A stretch of 64,000 bases of DNA from Cephaloticoccus sp. (GCA_030833445.1 JAURHD010000005.1:62001-126000); one strand, 5' to 3'; shown: positions 25,247-34,113, numbered from the stretch's first letter. Made by a program: numbers and translations. Notes: generated from the sequence alone by a model not told the origin.

Positions 25247-25759
25247 TACGCGCGTCCAGATCAGGGTGAAAGCGGGACAGTATTGCTCCGGGGATTCCGC
25301 CAGTAAGCGGGTCACTTCGGTCGGCGTATACCATTCTCCCCGGTCAATTTCCACCGGGTGAAGCACAAAAGGACCTCCGTTTTTGAGTCGATAAACCCAG
25401 CAAAACTCCCAGCCCGTCTGCTCACAGGCATCAATTCGCAGCCATCGGCGCGGCGGAACCTCCAGACTGATTCCTAATTCTTCATCCAATTCACGCTGAG
25501 CCGATTGATCGTAAGTCTCCCCGGCATCGACGTGACCGGAACAAGAGGAATCCCATAAGCCCGGCGACATGTCTTTGCACATGGAGCGCTTTTGCAGAAA
25601 TACCTGTCCAACGTCATTAAAGACCAGAATATGCACCGCCCGATGCCATAAACCTGTGGCATGCACCACCGCCCGACGTTCCCGACCAATCACTTCGTCA
25701 CGGTCATTTACGACGTCAAACCACTCATCATCCGCCCCGGCCTTTACATTCCCGTTCAT
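25196..25759 (-). CDS. NUDIX hydrolase, YfcD / IPP-isomerase-like
   Basis: 187 residues from the ATG at 25759. It has EWFDVVNDRDEVIG, HRAVHILVFNDVGQVFLQKRS and a Nudix box GHVDAGETYDQSAQRELDEELG. This layout is that of YfcD-type NUDIX enzymes, related to type I isopentenyl-diphosphate isomerase. The isomerase Cys/Trp-Glu context is only partly kept (SSCSGHV), so isomerase activity is not claimed. The start codon touches the ATTCGTG element; the 3' end overlaps the convergent hypothetical gene. Confidence 0.82.
   Translation of the reverse strand: MNGNVKAGADDEWFDVVNDRDEVIGRERRAVVHATGLWHRAVHILVFNDVGQVFLQKRSMCKDMSPGLWDSSCSGHVDAGETYDQSAQRELDEELGISLEVPPRRWLRIDACEQTGWEFCWVYRLKNGGPFVLHPVEIDRGEWYTPTEVTRLLAESPEQYCPAFTLIWTRVSPSLAVRPGTAGTPAG
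25216..25243. other. Hairpin in overlapping 3' ends
   Basis: CCGTCCC and GGGACGG (7 bp) lie inside the region where the two convergent genes overlap, immediately before the rightward stop. It may act as a shared stem for both mRNAs. There is no T-tract on either side. Confidence 0.4.
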
Positions 25760-25774
25760 TCGTGTCCATTCGTG
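25758..25774 (+). repeat. ATTCGTG tandem element, copy 2
   Basis: ATTCGTGTCCATTCGTG, one mismatch from copy 1 at 16309-16325. It ends 21 bases before the ATG at 25796. The right unit extends into an inverted repeat TGTCCA-TTCG-TGGACA (25763-25778). Confidence 0.6.
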
Positions 25775-25795
25775 GACACCAAAGACCAAAAGACC

Positions 25796-26281
25796 ATGCC
25801 GAAAATTGATGTAAACAAAGTCGCCGAAATTCTGAAGAAGAACCAGATCGACCCCGCACTCATGCGCAAGCTGATCGAAGAGATGAACATCGCGGTGCAA
25901 CCCGATCCGGGCGAAGAAGAAAAACCACCCCCAGTCAAAAAGCAGTTCGTTATCCTCATCTCAGACCCGGAGGACAAACTTCCGAAGGATGATCTGGTCG
26001 GCTGGGTGCTGCAGATTCCGGAAAGCGAAAGTCCCGCCAGCACTCCCGAGCGGATCCACCGTGCCGCCTACGAATTTAATGCGACCAAAAAGGGCTCGAT
26101 GCTACCGGCCAAGACCGTGGGCGACACTCTCGAAAATGTGCCGGCCAAACATTTCAAGGCAGTCGACACTTGGGTGAAAACCAAGACCCCGGTCTTGATG
26201 CTTAAGACCAATAACGAAATTCCGACCGACGACTTGAAGGTGGAAAAGGGCCGACGCCTCGACGAAGAAGACGAATTCTAA
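25796..26281 (+). CDS. Hypothetical charged cytoplasmic protein
   Basis: 161 residues from MPKIDVNKVAEIL. An N-terminal helix pair (KKNQIDPALMRKLIEEMNIAV) is followed by a Pro/Glu linker, a beta strand KKQFVILISDPED and a mixed alpha/beta domain ending KGRRLDEEDEF. No signal peptide, membrane span or known motif. It stands alone between divergent and convergent neighbours. Family unknown. Confidence 0.65.
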   Translation: MPKIDVNKVAEILKKNQIDPALMRKLIEEMNIAVQPDPGEEEKPPPVKKQFVILISDPEDKLPKDDLVGWVLQIPESESPASTPERIHRAAYEFNATKKGSMLPAKTVGDTLENVPAKHFKAVDTWVKTKTPVLMLKTNNEIPTDDLKVEKGRRLDEEDEF

Positions 26282-26284
26282 GCC

Positions 26285-26818
26285 TTATTCCAAGCCGAAC
26301 TGCCGGGCCGCAAAATCGCGTTCCTTGAGCGCAGCCACCACGGCCTTCAGATCAAGCTTGGCCCCGGGCCGCACATTGTTGGCCTTGAACCAGCCCTGAT
26401 TCATCTCGAGGGCAAATTGCAGCTGGTTACTGCGTGAACTCACCTTGGTCTCATCAAATGGATGCATTTGGTAGATTTCACGTAGTTCGCCTTCGGGACT
26501 GAAAAATCCGATATCGAGCGGCAGCGGGGTATTGCGCATCCAGAAGCTCATGAGTTGCGGTCGAAGGTAAACGAACAACATCCCGTCATCGCGACCCAGT
26601 TCGCGTCGTTCCATCAGGCCATACTCCATTTCGGTGCGCATGACCGCGAGCTGCATGCGCACAGATTGCCCGTCGACCTTGATGGTGAACCAGTCCGCCG
26701 CCGTTTTTGGTGCCGGCGGCACAACGGGCTCACTCTGCCCGCAACCGCCCAATAAGAACGTCAAAAGCAGGACTGAAATCCAACGACCATACCGCGAAAC
26801 CGGATTTGCGTTTTTCAC
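26285..26818 (-). CDS. DUF192 lipoprotein
   Basis: 177 residues. A lipobox LLGGCGQ ends the signal peptide (Cys near residue 26), so the protein is probably a lipoprotein. The DUF192 domain is clear: MRTEMEYGLMERRELGRDDGMLFVY, FWMRNTPLPLDIGFFSPEGEL and a C-terminal ALEMNQGWFKANNVRPG. The function of DUF192 is not established. It is convergent with the small hypothetical gene and divergent from the M24 peptidase. Confidence 0.9.
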   Translation of the reverse strand: MKNANPVSRYGRWISVLLLTFLLGGCGQSEPVVPPAPKTAADWFTIKVDGQSVRMQLAVMRTEMEYGLMERRELGRDDGMLFVYLRPQLMSFWMRNTPLPLDIGFFSPEGELREIYQMHPFDETKVSSRSNQLQFALEMNQGWFKANNVRPGAKLDLKAVVAALKERDFAARQFGLE

Positions 26819-26835
26819 AGACTCATTGGCTAATC

Positions 26836-28002
26836 ATGTTACACAGACAATCAATCCTACACATTGTGACCAAGTCGATCCTCCCTCCCCTACTCTACGC
26901 CGATACCGGCAGTAATACCGATCAACTCTATTTCAGCCGGGTGCAGGTGCACGACCCTTTCATTGCCTTTGGCACCGGCAAAAAGCGGATTACCGTCCAG
27001 AGCGCCTTGGAATTTGGCCGCATAGCGAAGGCCCGCAGCTTCGATCAGGTCCTGCCGTTGGAAAAATGGGCTGACCGTGCGCGCAAGGCCTACCCCGATC
27101 GCAAAATCGGACCGGCCGAAGTTATCGCCGAGCTCGCCCAAGCCTATCGGGTGCCCGGTTTTCGGGTCGCCGATGATTTCCCGGCCACGCTGTTTGTGAA
27201 ACTTCGTGAACTGGGGGTGAAGATCGAACTTGCCGGCGGACCGCTATTTCCTGAACGAGAGATCAAATCGCCGAAGGAAGCCGCGGCGATCCGCGAAGGC
27301 AATCGGCTGAGTTCAATCGGATTTTCAGTGGTCGAGGACATCCTGCACCGGACACGCATTCGCAAACGCGAACTAATGCTGGACGGCAAGCCCCTCACTT
27401 CGGAACGAGTGTTGACCGCGATTGAAATCGCGATCCTTTCGGCCGGGGGCCGGGCTGATAATACCATCGTGGCCGGGGGCAACCAAGGATGCGACCCGCA
27501 CGAACGCGGCCACGGCCCACTGCGACCCAACGAGATGATCATCGTGGATATTTTTCCGCAGGTCACCAAGACGGGCTACTTTGGAGACATGACCCGCACC
27601 TATCTCAAGGGCCGGGCTTCCGAAGCTCAGCGCAAACTATACCATACTGTTCACACCGCCCAGCAGGCCGCGATCAAAGCCGTCCGCACAGGGGTCGACG
27701 GTCGTGATGTGCATCAGCAGGTGCTCAACGTTTTCGCCGCGACGGGCTATGAAACCAAACGCAGCAAAACTGGTTCGGTCGGTTTCTTTCATGGCACTGG
27801 CCATGGTCTCGGGGTCGCGATTCACGAACCCCCACGGGTTTCCGCCGTAGCCCATATCCTGCAAAAGGGCACCGTTGTGACCATAGAGCCCGGGCTCTAT
27901 TATCCGGGTCTCGGTGGGTGCCGGATCGAGGATGTGGTGCAAGTGACTGATCGAGGCGCGAAACTGCTTTCATCGCACCATTACGAATGGGAAATCAAAT
28001 GA
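26836..28002 (+). CDS. M24 family Xaa-Pro aminopeptidase-like protein
   Basis: About 388 residues from the ATG at 26836; a GTG at 26866 is an alternative. The N-terminal creatinase-like domain opens ILPPLLYADTGSNTDQLYF. The pita-bread domain carries the dinuclear metal ligands: Asp in IIVDIFPQ, Asp in GYFGDMTRTY, His in HGTGHGLGVAIHE, Glu in TIEPGLYYPG and Glu in CRIEDVV. It removes N-terminal residues before Pro, by family. The stop overlaps the heptose kinase start. Confidence 0.9.
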   Translation: MLHRQSILHIVTKSILPPLLYADTGSNTDQLYFSRVQVHDPFIAFGTGKKRITVQSALEFGRIAKARSFDQVLPLEKWADRARKAYPDRKIGPAEVIAELAQAYRVPGFRVADDFPATLFVKLRELGVKIELAGGPLFPEREIKSPKEAAAIREGNRLSSIGFSVVEDILHRTRIRKRELMLDGKPLTSERVLTAIEIAILSAGGRADNTIVAGGNQGCDPHERGHGPLRPNEMIIVDIFPQVTKTGYFGDMTRTYLKGRASEAQRKLYHTVHTAQQAAIKAVRTGVDGRDVHQQVLNVFAATGYETKRSKTGSVGFFHGTGHGLGVAIHEPPRVSAVAHILQKGTVVTIEPGLYYPGLGGCRIEDVVQVTDRGAKLLSSHHYEWEIK

Positions 28003-28976
28003 AGAGTTTCGCTCCGCTGCTGAAAAAAATCGCCCAGCTGCGCATCCTCGTCATCGGCGATGTGATGTTGGATCACTATATCTGGGGCAACGCCCACCGT
28101 ATCTCTCCCGAAGCGCCTGTGCCGGTCGTTGATATCAGCCGGGACACATGGACTGCCGGTGGTGCTGCAAATGTTGCCCTCAACATCGCGTCATTGGGCG
28201 CTCGTTGCACGGTGGCTGGCTTTATTGCCGATGACGAAGCAGGCCGGAAATTGAGCGCCATATTACGGGAGAATCAAATCGATACCCTACCGACGCCTGG
28301 CACTGGCGACACCATTTTAAAAACCCGGGTCCTCGTTCAACACCAGCAGCTCTGCCGTCTGGATCGGGAATCGCCGCCATCAGCCTATGCGTTTTCCGCC
28401 GCCCAAGCACGCTCCCTGCTCAGTGACGTCGTCAAAGCATCGGATGCCATAGTATTCTCGGATTACGCCAAGGGCATTTTGACCGACGAGCTGATAACCA
28501 GTATCACCCAGATTGCGCGCAAGGCCGGGAAATTTGTGGCGCTCGATCCAAAGCCAAAACGTAAGCTCAAGTTTCGTGATTTGGATCTGATCACCCCAAA
28601 TAAACGTGAGTCCTTTGAGCTGGCCGGCATTGAAGCTGATACCCACTCGCCCTATCCCGCGAAGGAGATCTGCGCCCAACTACACAAGCTCCACCGCACC
28701 CGCAATGTCGTGATCACCCTGGGTGAAGACGGCATGTTGCTGAGCGCTGACGGCCAGGTAACCAAAACCATTCCCACCGCGGCACGGGAAGTCTTTGATG
28801 TCTCCGGTGCGGGGGACACTGCTCTGGCGAGTTTGGTTCTTGCCTTGGCTACCGGCGCAAAACTCGAGCAGGCCGCGCACTTCGCCAACGCTGCATCCGG
28901 TGTCGTGGTGGGCAAGCTTGGCACCGCTACCGTGACCCCCAAGGAATTACTGGATTATATCGCGCATCAGTCATGA
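27999..28976 (+). CDS. hldA: D-glycero-beta-D-manno-heptose-7-phosphate kinase
   Basis: 325 residues of the PfkB (ribokinase) family matching the RfaE/HldE N-terminal domain: VIGDVMLDHYIWGNAHRISPEAPVPVV, AGGAANVALNIASLGA and the anion hole with catalytic Asp in DVSGAGDTALASL. It phosphorylates heptose 7-phosphate at C1 for the LPS core heptose. The adenylyltransferase half of HldE is absent, so this is the split HldA form. It overlaps gmhB by four bases, giving two consecutive pathway steps in one operon. Confidence 0.92.
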   Translation: MKSFAPLLKKIAQLRILVIGDVMLDHYIWGNAHRISPEAPVPVVDISRDTWTAGGAANVALNIASLGARCTVAGFIADDEAGRKLSAILRENQIDTLPTPGTGDTILKTRVLVQHQQLCRLDRESPPSAYAFSAAQARSLLSDVVKASDAIVFSDYAKGILTDELITSITQIARKAGKFVALDPKPKRKLKFRDLDLITPNKRESFELAGIEADTHSPYPAKEICAQLHKLHRTRNVVITLGEDGMLLSADGQVTKTIPTAAREVFDVSGAGDTALASLVLALATGAKLEQAAHFANAASGVVVGKLGTATVTPKELLDYIAHQS

Positions 28977-29506
28977 ACAAGGCGCTGTTCCTCGATCGCG
29001 ACGGCACCCTTATCATCGACAAGGATTATCTCGCCGATCCCGCCGGGGTGGAATTGATACCCGGCGCGACGGAATCACTGCGGCGGGCACGCGAACTGGG
29101 CTACCTGCTTTTTTTGTTTACCAACCAATCCGGGATTGGACGCGGCTATCATACGCTGGCCGATGCTGAAGCCTGCAATCGCCGTATGTTGGAACTGATC
29201 GGCCTGGGCGATGATCTGTTCAAAGCTGTCTGCATCGCGCCCGAGTCACCCGATCAACCCTCCAACTATCGCAAGCCCTCGCCCCGCTTCATTTCTGAAA
29301 TGATCACCCAGCATTCCTTAGATCCCGCGCATTGCTGGATGATTGGTGATCGTGAAAGCGATATCCAAGCCGGTTTGAATGCAGGCATCCACGCGGTCGC
29401 CGTCAGCACAGGAAAGTATGACCAAGATGCATGGCGAAAACGAGAACTGCCCGGCATGTGTCTATTTGCGGATTTGAATAGCTTTACGGCAACTCTTGCC
29501 AGCTAG
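28973..29506 (+). CDS. gmhB: D-glycero-beta-D-manno-heptose 1,7-bisphosphate 7-phosphatase
   Basis: 177 residues of the HAD superfamily. Motif I is FLDRDGTL, motif II FTNQSGIGRG, and the C-terminal motifs are YRKPSPRF and MIGDRESDIQAGLNAG. The Cys residues of the GmhB zinc loop are only partly present (VCIAPESPD), so the zinc site may be weak or missing. It removes the C7 phosphate after HldA action. It converges on corA with six bases between the stops. Confidence 0.9.
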   Translation: MNKALFLDRDGTLIIDKDYLADPAGVELIPGATESLRRARELGYLLFLFTNQSGIGRGYHTLADAEACNRRMLELIGLGDDLFKAVCIAPESPDQPSNYRKPSPRFISEMITQHSLDPAHCWMIGDRESDIQAGLNAGIHAVAVSTGKYDQDAWRKRELPGMCLFADLNSFTATLAS

Positions 29507-29512
29507 GGCAGA

Positions 29513-30712
29513 TTACTTCCCGCCCAACCAGCCTTTGCGTCGGAAAAAGATCAGTAGTCCGGTTATGACGGCAATGCATACGATCCAAAAACTGGGATAG
29601 CCGTATTTCCATCCCAGCTCGGGGATATGCTCAAAATTCATCCCGTAAACCCCTGCTACAAAAGTGATCGGAATAAAGAAGGATGCCATGATCGTGAGCA
29701 CCTTCATGATCTCGTTCATGCGATTAGATACCGCCGACATATAGAGATCATTTAGTCCACCGGCCTGTTCACGGTAAGTTTCAATGATTTCCATGACCTG
29801 CACGGCATGGTCGTAGACATCACGCATGAAGGTCCTCACTTCGGCTGGTATTTCCTCCATGTCTTCCCGGTGCAGCTCATTAACCACTTCGCGCAGGGGC
29901 CAGAGCACGCGGCGCAACGCCACCAATTCACGTTTTATGCGATGAATCCGCCGCTGGATATCCGGATTAGGGTCATCGATCACCGCGGACTCCAATTCCT
30001 CCAGCAGTTCCCCGTAGGTTTCCAAAATGGGGAAGGTGTGGTCGACCACCGCATCGAGTAAGGCGTAGAGCAAATAAGACGGCCCCATGAAACGAAGCCG
30101 CGAGTTGTTTTTTTGCAATCGCTGCCGAATGGGATCCCACACATCGCCGATCGATTTCTGAAACGTGATCAGCGTATCCTTGAATAGAAAAATGCTGACC
30201 TGTTCCTGACGGAGCACCCCTTCGTGCATGGTCAACATGCGCACCACAATAAACAAATGGTTTTCAAATGCCTCCAACTTGGGTCGTTGCGAGGTTCGCA
30301 ATACATCCTCCGCGGCCAAAGTATGAATCCCGTAGGACTGGCGGAGGCGATTGACGACATAAGGGTGGAGGCCATCGACATTAATCCAGCGCACCGAAGA
30401 TCCTTCAGGGCGCTTGGCATTGCACAGTTTTTCCAGATCGCCGGATTCCTCAAAGACCACCGACCCAGGACCGTAATCATGCCATTGGATTCTGACCACC
30501 TCGGGTGCCGGTGGTTGATCAATACTCTCAAAAGACTCAATGCCGGGACGGGTGCCGGGAGCGGCAGCCTTACTGGTATGCTTGCGATCATGCTTACCGG
30601 GTAAATGCAACCCCGCGGCCAGCCACTTGCCCAATTTGTCAGTCATGCGGTCCTTGTGTCCATGGTCAGACTCCACTTCCCCATTGCCCGCATGATCGGC
30701 TTTTTGGCTCAT
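29513..30712 (-). CDS. corA: Magnesium/cobalt transporter CorA
   Basis: 399 residues. A long charged N-terminal extension (about 65 residues) precedes the CorA cytosolic domain with SYGIHTLAAEDVL. Two C-terminal membrane spans follow, with the pore signature YGMNFEHIPEL (GMN motif) between them and a basic tail FRRKGWLGGK. CorA forms pentameric Mg2+/Co2+ channels in the inner membrane. The N-terminus is His- and Lys-rich (HGHKD, HDRKH), which is not typical. Confidence 0.95.
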   Translation of the reverse strand: MSQKADHAGNGEVESDHGHKDRMTDKLGKWLAAGLHLPGKHDRKHTSKAAAPGTRPGIESFESIDQPPAPEVVRIQWHDYGPGSVVFEESGDLEKLCNAKRPEGSSVRWINVDGLHPYVVNRLRQSYGIHTLAAEDVLRTSQRPKLEAFENHLFIVVRMLTMHEGVLRQEQVSIFLFKDTLITFQKSIGDVWDPIRQRLQKNNSRLRFMGPSYLLYALLDAVVDHTFPILETYGELLEELESAVIDDPNPDIQRRIHRIKRELVALRRVLWPLREVVNELHREDMEEIPAEVRTFMRDVYDHAVQVMEIIETYREQAGGLNDLYMSAVSNRMNEIMKVLTIMASFFIPITFVAGVYGMNFEHIPELGWKYGYPSFWIVCIAVITGLLIFFRRKGWLGGK

Positions 30713-30816
30713 TGATCGAAGCTGACTAAAACTTCGGGCGGTGCCGATGCAAAATATCGCGCATCAAAATCATCATCCTTGAGGTTAAAATCCACGCCCG
30801 TTGAATGCACCCAGCC

Positions 30817-31641
30817 ATGCCTGAACTTGCCGAAGTCGAATTTTTCCGGAAACGCTGGCACCAAGCCGCCCAGGGCAAACAGATTGTTCAGGTGCTCACG
30901 CATGACAGGAAGAAACTTTTCCGGTCTGCCCCTGCATCCGAGCTCAAAAACGGACTCAAAGGAACGACCTTACGTTCATCGATGACCGCCGCGAAACAAA
31001 TGCTCTTTCGCTTCGGGTCGGATAAATGGCTCGGCATTCATTTGGGCATGACTGGTGAACTCCGGGTAGAAACGGCTACTTACTCTCCACTGAAACATGA
31101 TCACTTCGTTCTAGTGACCAAACGGCATAGCTTGGTTTTCAGTGATCCACGCATGTTTGGGAAAATCGAATTTCACCAAGGCAAGTCGACTCCGGTTTGG
31201 TGGAGTCGGATAGCTCCCGCCATACTTTCCGAGCAATTTACCCCCGATGTGGTCGCTAAATTTCTCGCTCGTCGGGCCCGGGCCCCAATCAAGGCCGTGC
31301 TATTAATGCAGGAACGTTTCCCGGGCATCGGCAACTGGATGGCTGATGAGATCCTGTGGCGCGCTCAAATTCATCCCCGGCGATTGGCCGGGAGTCTAAG
31401 TCACACGGAATCCCGCACGCTTTGGCGTGAATGCCGCACCGTTTGTCGCAATGCCCTACGAACCATTGCCGGGGCCGGCAACTACCTGCCACCGGACTTG
31501 AATACCCACATCCCCGACACATGGTTGTTCAACCATCGTTGGTGTGATGGAGGAATCTGCCCCAAAACCAGCGGAACGCTCATCCGCGAGGAAATTGGCG
31601 GGCGCACGACCTGTTGGTCGCCTAAGCGGCAAAAATTATGA
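30817..31641 (+). CDS. Fpg/Nei-family DNA glycosylase, zinc finger lost
   Basis: 274 residues; the ATG at 30817 gives the required mature N-terminus Pro-Glu (PELAEVEFF). Catalytic Pro2/Glu3 and a beta-sandwich Lys (AAKQMLFRF) are present, as is the helix-two-turn-helix GIGNWMADEILW. In the C-terminal finger the standard C-x-x-C...C-x-x-C is broken: the region reads CPKTSGT and later TCWSPKRQ, so most zinc ligands are replaced. The finger Arg (GGRTT) that enters DNA is kept. It probably removes oxidised purines or pyrimidines using a zincless finger. Confidence 0.85.
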   Translation: MPELAEVEFFRKRWHQAAQGKQIVQVLTHDRKKLFRSAPASELKNGLKGTTLRSSMTAAKQMLFRFGSDKWLGIHLGMTGELRVETATYSPLKHDHFVLVTKRHSLVFSDPRMFGKIEFHQGKSTPVWWSRIAPAILSEQFTPDVVAKFLARRARAPIKAVLLMQERFPGIGNWMADEILWRAQIHPRRLAGSLSHTESRTLWRECRTVCRNALRTIAGAGNYLPPDLNTHIPDTWLFNHRWCDGGICPKTSGTLIREEIGGRTTCWSPKRQKL

Positions 31642-32565
31642 TCCGGCACCAACCGGTGATGACGACACGTATTTCTGACGGTAATCTTTAGGTCCAATTC
31701 CCATGTGCCGACGAAACAAACGGCTGAAATGTGCGGCATCCGCATAACCCAGCTCCATGGCCACGCGGGTCGCCGTATTTTCCCGAGCCAGCAACAAAGA
31801 GCATGCCCTTTGAATACGTCGGCGCTGGTAATATTCTTGAGGGGACAATCCAGTGGTCTGCCGAAACAACCGACTGCCATAGTCCGGGCTTATGGGCCAA
31901 CGTCGAAAAAGGACATGCAGATCAAACATCCGGCCATAATCCACACACAATTCTATGTCTTGCAGCGCCGCCCAGACCATTTCCGGAAATTCCTCCGCTC
32001 CGGATGCACTGGCTCGGGACAAACGCACCAGCACCTTGAGAAGGGCCGCCTTTAGAAATAGCAATGATGGTTCAGTTCGTTTCAATTCATCGCGAATCTC
32101 ACCCAATTCCGTTTCCACCGCACGGGCTTCCACCGCACTTAATTGCAACACAGCTGGTTTGGGCTTTGCCTCACGTTGAAACAGGGTCTGCGCCAGGAAC
32201 AGCGGCACCAAGCCACGTTCATGCCACTGTTCCCGCCAGCCTGCCGCAATCCATTCGGCCAGATAGTAAAGATTGATTACTTCAGTTTGCTCGACTTGGG
32301 AAAAGGCATGCACCCCACCCGGGGCTATTACGATCACCGAGCCGGGGGAAATCCGCTGAGTCCCGTCAACCGTGTGGTGCAACGCCTTTCCCGCCACCAC
32401 GAAACTAATTTCGTAGTAATCGTGATCATGCGGTTTGATTTCACCCCCCACCGGGATTCGTTCAACATCCAACGGATGCGTTGAACTCAATCTCACCACC
32501 TCGTGATTGATTGTATAGGTAGCCTTGATAACGGAATCGTTCAAATGTGTGACAGAGACATTCAA
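31636..32565 (-). CDS. AraC family transcriptional regulator
   Basis: 309 residues. The N-terminal cupin-type sensor domain has PHDHDYYEISFVVAGKALHH. The C-terminal pair of HTH motifs includes LSPQEYYQRRRIQRACSLL and AMELGYADAAHFSRLFRRH followed by MGIGPKDYR, the AraC signature. It is divergent from the PhyH-like gene with only 33 bases between starts, so it very probably regulates that gene and the SGNH gene. The ligand is likely a sugar or sugar-derived compound, by family only. Its end overlaps the Fpg gene by six bases. Confidence 0.9.
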   Translation of the reverse strand: MNVSVTHLNDSVIKATYTINHEVVRLSSTHPLDVERIPVGGEIKPHDHDYYEISFVVAGKALHHTVDGTQRISPGSVIVIAPGGVHAFSQVEQTEVINLYYLAEWIAAGWREQWHERGLVPLFLAQTLFQREAKPKPAVLQLSAVEARAVETELGEIRDELKRTEPSLLFLKAALLKVLVRLSRASASGAEEFPEMVWAALQDIELCVDYGRMFDLHVLFRRWPISPDYGSRLFRQTTGLSPQEYYQRRRIQRACSLLLARENTATRVAMELGYADAAHFSRLFRRHMGIGPKDYRQKYVSSSPVGAGS

Positions 32566-32598
32566 GCCTGAAACCCGAAATTAGACTAAATTATCGGC

Positions 32599-33378
32599 GT
32601 GAACGACGAATACCCCCTTACCCCGGAGCAAATTTCGAATTACCGCCGCGACGGTTTCATTCAATTGAATGATGTGATCACCGGCCAGGATCTGGCCGCC
32701 ATGCGTGAGGCCATAACCCGGGCCGTGCAGGAAGAATCAGCCACGGACAATCCCCAACGGGTAAAATCCAGCTACGAGCAGATCTTTATTCAGAAGGTCA
32801 ATCTCTGGACCCGCCATGCCACGGTGCGACCGTTTGTGCTAAACCATCGTTTCGCGAGCCTAGCCCAACGTTTGTCAGGGGCGCCGGTGCGCATCTGGCA
32901 TGATCAAGCCTTGTTCAAGGAACCACATACCGGTGCCAAAACGCCCTGGCATCAGGATACGCTCTACTGGCCCCATGAACCCAAGCGGGAACAAACCACC
33001 ATCTGGATCGCCCTGCAGGATACGACCATTCACAACGGCTGTATGTCATTCATTCCGGGCACGCATAAACTGGAAGGCATTGAGCCGGTCAACTTGAGCG
33101 ATCCACAGGAACTTTACGAAATTGCGCCCCAAACCAAGGGTATCAAACCGGTGACCTGCGAACTCAAAGCAGGCTCCTGCACCTTTCACAATGGCATGAC
33201 TTTTCACTATGCTGGCCCCAATCGCTCAGACGGCATGCGCGAGGCAATGGCGATAATCTACATGCCGGAGACCACAATCTATAATGGCGTCAGCCATGTC
33301 GTCACCGATCCGATCAAGGAAGAATTGGTCGTTGGGGCTAAGTTCGACCACAAATTGTTCCCGATGGTCGCCAACTGA
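32599..33378 (+). CDS. Phytanoyl-CoA dioxygenase family protein
   Basis: 259 residues starting at GTG. The Fe(II)/2-oxoglutarate jelly-roll has the H-x-D pair in PWHQDTLYW, the distal His in FHYAGPNRSD and the 2-oxoglutarate Arg in MREA. FIPGTHKLEG is a further family mark. Expected reaction is O2-dependent hydroxylation of a small organic substrate. Adjacent to a divergent AraC regulator and followed by an SGNH hydrolase 84 bases downstream. Confidence 0.9.
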   Translation: MNDEYPLTPEQISNYRRDGFIQLNDVITGQDLAAMREAITRAVQEESATDNPQRVKSSYEQIFIQKVNLWTRHATVRPFVLNHRFASLAQRLSGAPVRIWHDQALFKEPHTGAKTPWHQDTLYWPHEPKREQTTIWIALQDTTIHNGCMSFIPGTHKLEGIEPVNLSDPQELYEIAPQTKGIKPVTCELKAGSCTFHNGMTFHYAGPNRSDGMREAMAIIYMPETTIYNGVSHVVTDPIKEELVVGAKFDHKLFPMVAN

Positions 33379-33462
33379 TCAGAATACAGCCACCATGCGC
33401 AATTTGCGCTGCTGGCCACGAACTGCTGGTCAAACTACCGGCGGTTGCTACGCTGGTGGCGC

Positions 33463-34110
33463 ATGAAAATCGCACCCCACAGTAAACTGCTCCTCATCGG
33501 TGATTCGATCACTGACTGCGAACGCGCCCGTCCCATCGGCGAGGGTCTCTTTGGAGCGGTGGGCAAGAGTTATGTTCAACTGCTGGAGGGTCTTCTATAC
33601 GCCAAATTCCCCGCGCATGCGGTTCGCGTGGTCAATATGGGCACCTCGGGCAATACCGTGCTTGATCTAAAGGCCCGTTGGAAAACCGATGTGCTCGATC
33701 TGAAACCCGATTGGTTGTCCATTATGATCGGGGTCAATGACGTTTGGCGCCAATTTGATCTGCCGCGGCAGAAGGAAATTCACGTCCTCCCGAAAGTATA
33801 TGAAAGGACACTCCAGGAACTGGTGCACCAGACAAGACCCAAGCTAAAGGGTCTGATTATGCTGGCTCCATTTTATATCGAACCCAACAAATCGGATGCG
33901 ATGCGGGCCCGCATGGATGAATACGGCGCCATCGTCAAAAAGGTCGCAGCCAAAAACAAAGCCATCTTCATCGACACTCAGGCGGCCTTTGATGAGGTGC
34001 TGCCGCATATGCACGCCAATGCCATCGCCTGGGATCGCGTGCACCCCAACATCATAGGCCATACCATCATCGCCCGGGCCATCCTGAACGCCATTGACGT
34101 GCCAGTCTAA
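33463..34110 (+). CDS. SGNH/GDSL hydrolase
   Basis: 215 residues from the ATG at 33463. Block I is LIGDSITD (nucleophile Ser), the Gly block is NMGTSGNT, block III is IGVNDVW, and block V is DRVHPN with catalytic Asp and His. No signal peptide is present, so it is cytoplasmic. Such enzymes remove acetyl or acyl groups, often from sugars. Probably co-transcribed with the dioxygenase; only three bases separate it from tlyA. Confidence 0.9.
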   Translation: MKIAPHSKLLLIGDSITDCERARPIGEGLFGAVGKSYVQLLEGLLYAKFPAHAVRVVNMGTSGNTVLDLKARWKTDVLDLKPDWLSIMIGVNDVWRQFDLPRQKEIHVLPKVYERTLQELVHQTRPKLKGLIMLAPFYIEPNKSDAMRARMDEYGAIVKKVAAKNKAIFIDTQAAFDEVLPHMHANAIAWDRVHPNIIGHTIIARAILNAIDVPV

Positions 34111-34113
34111 GTC

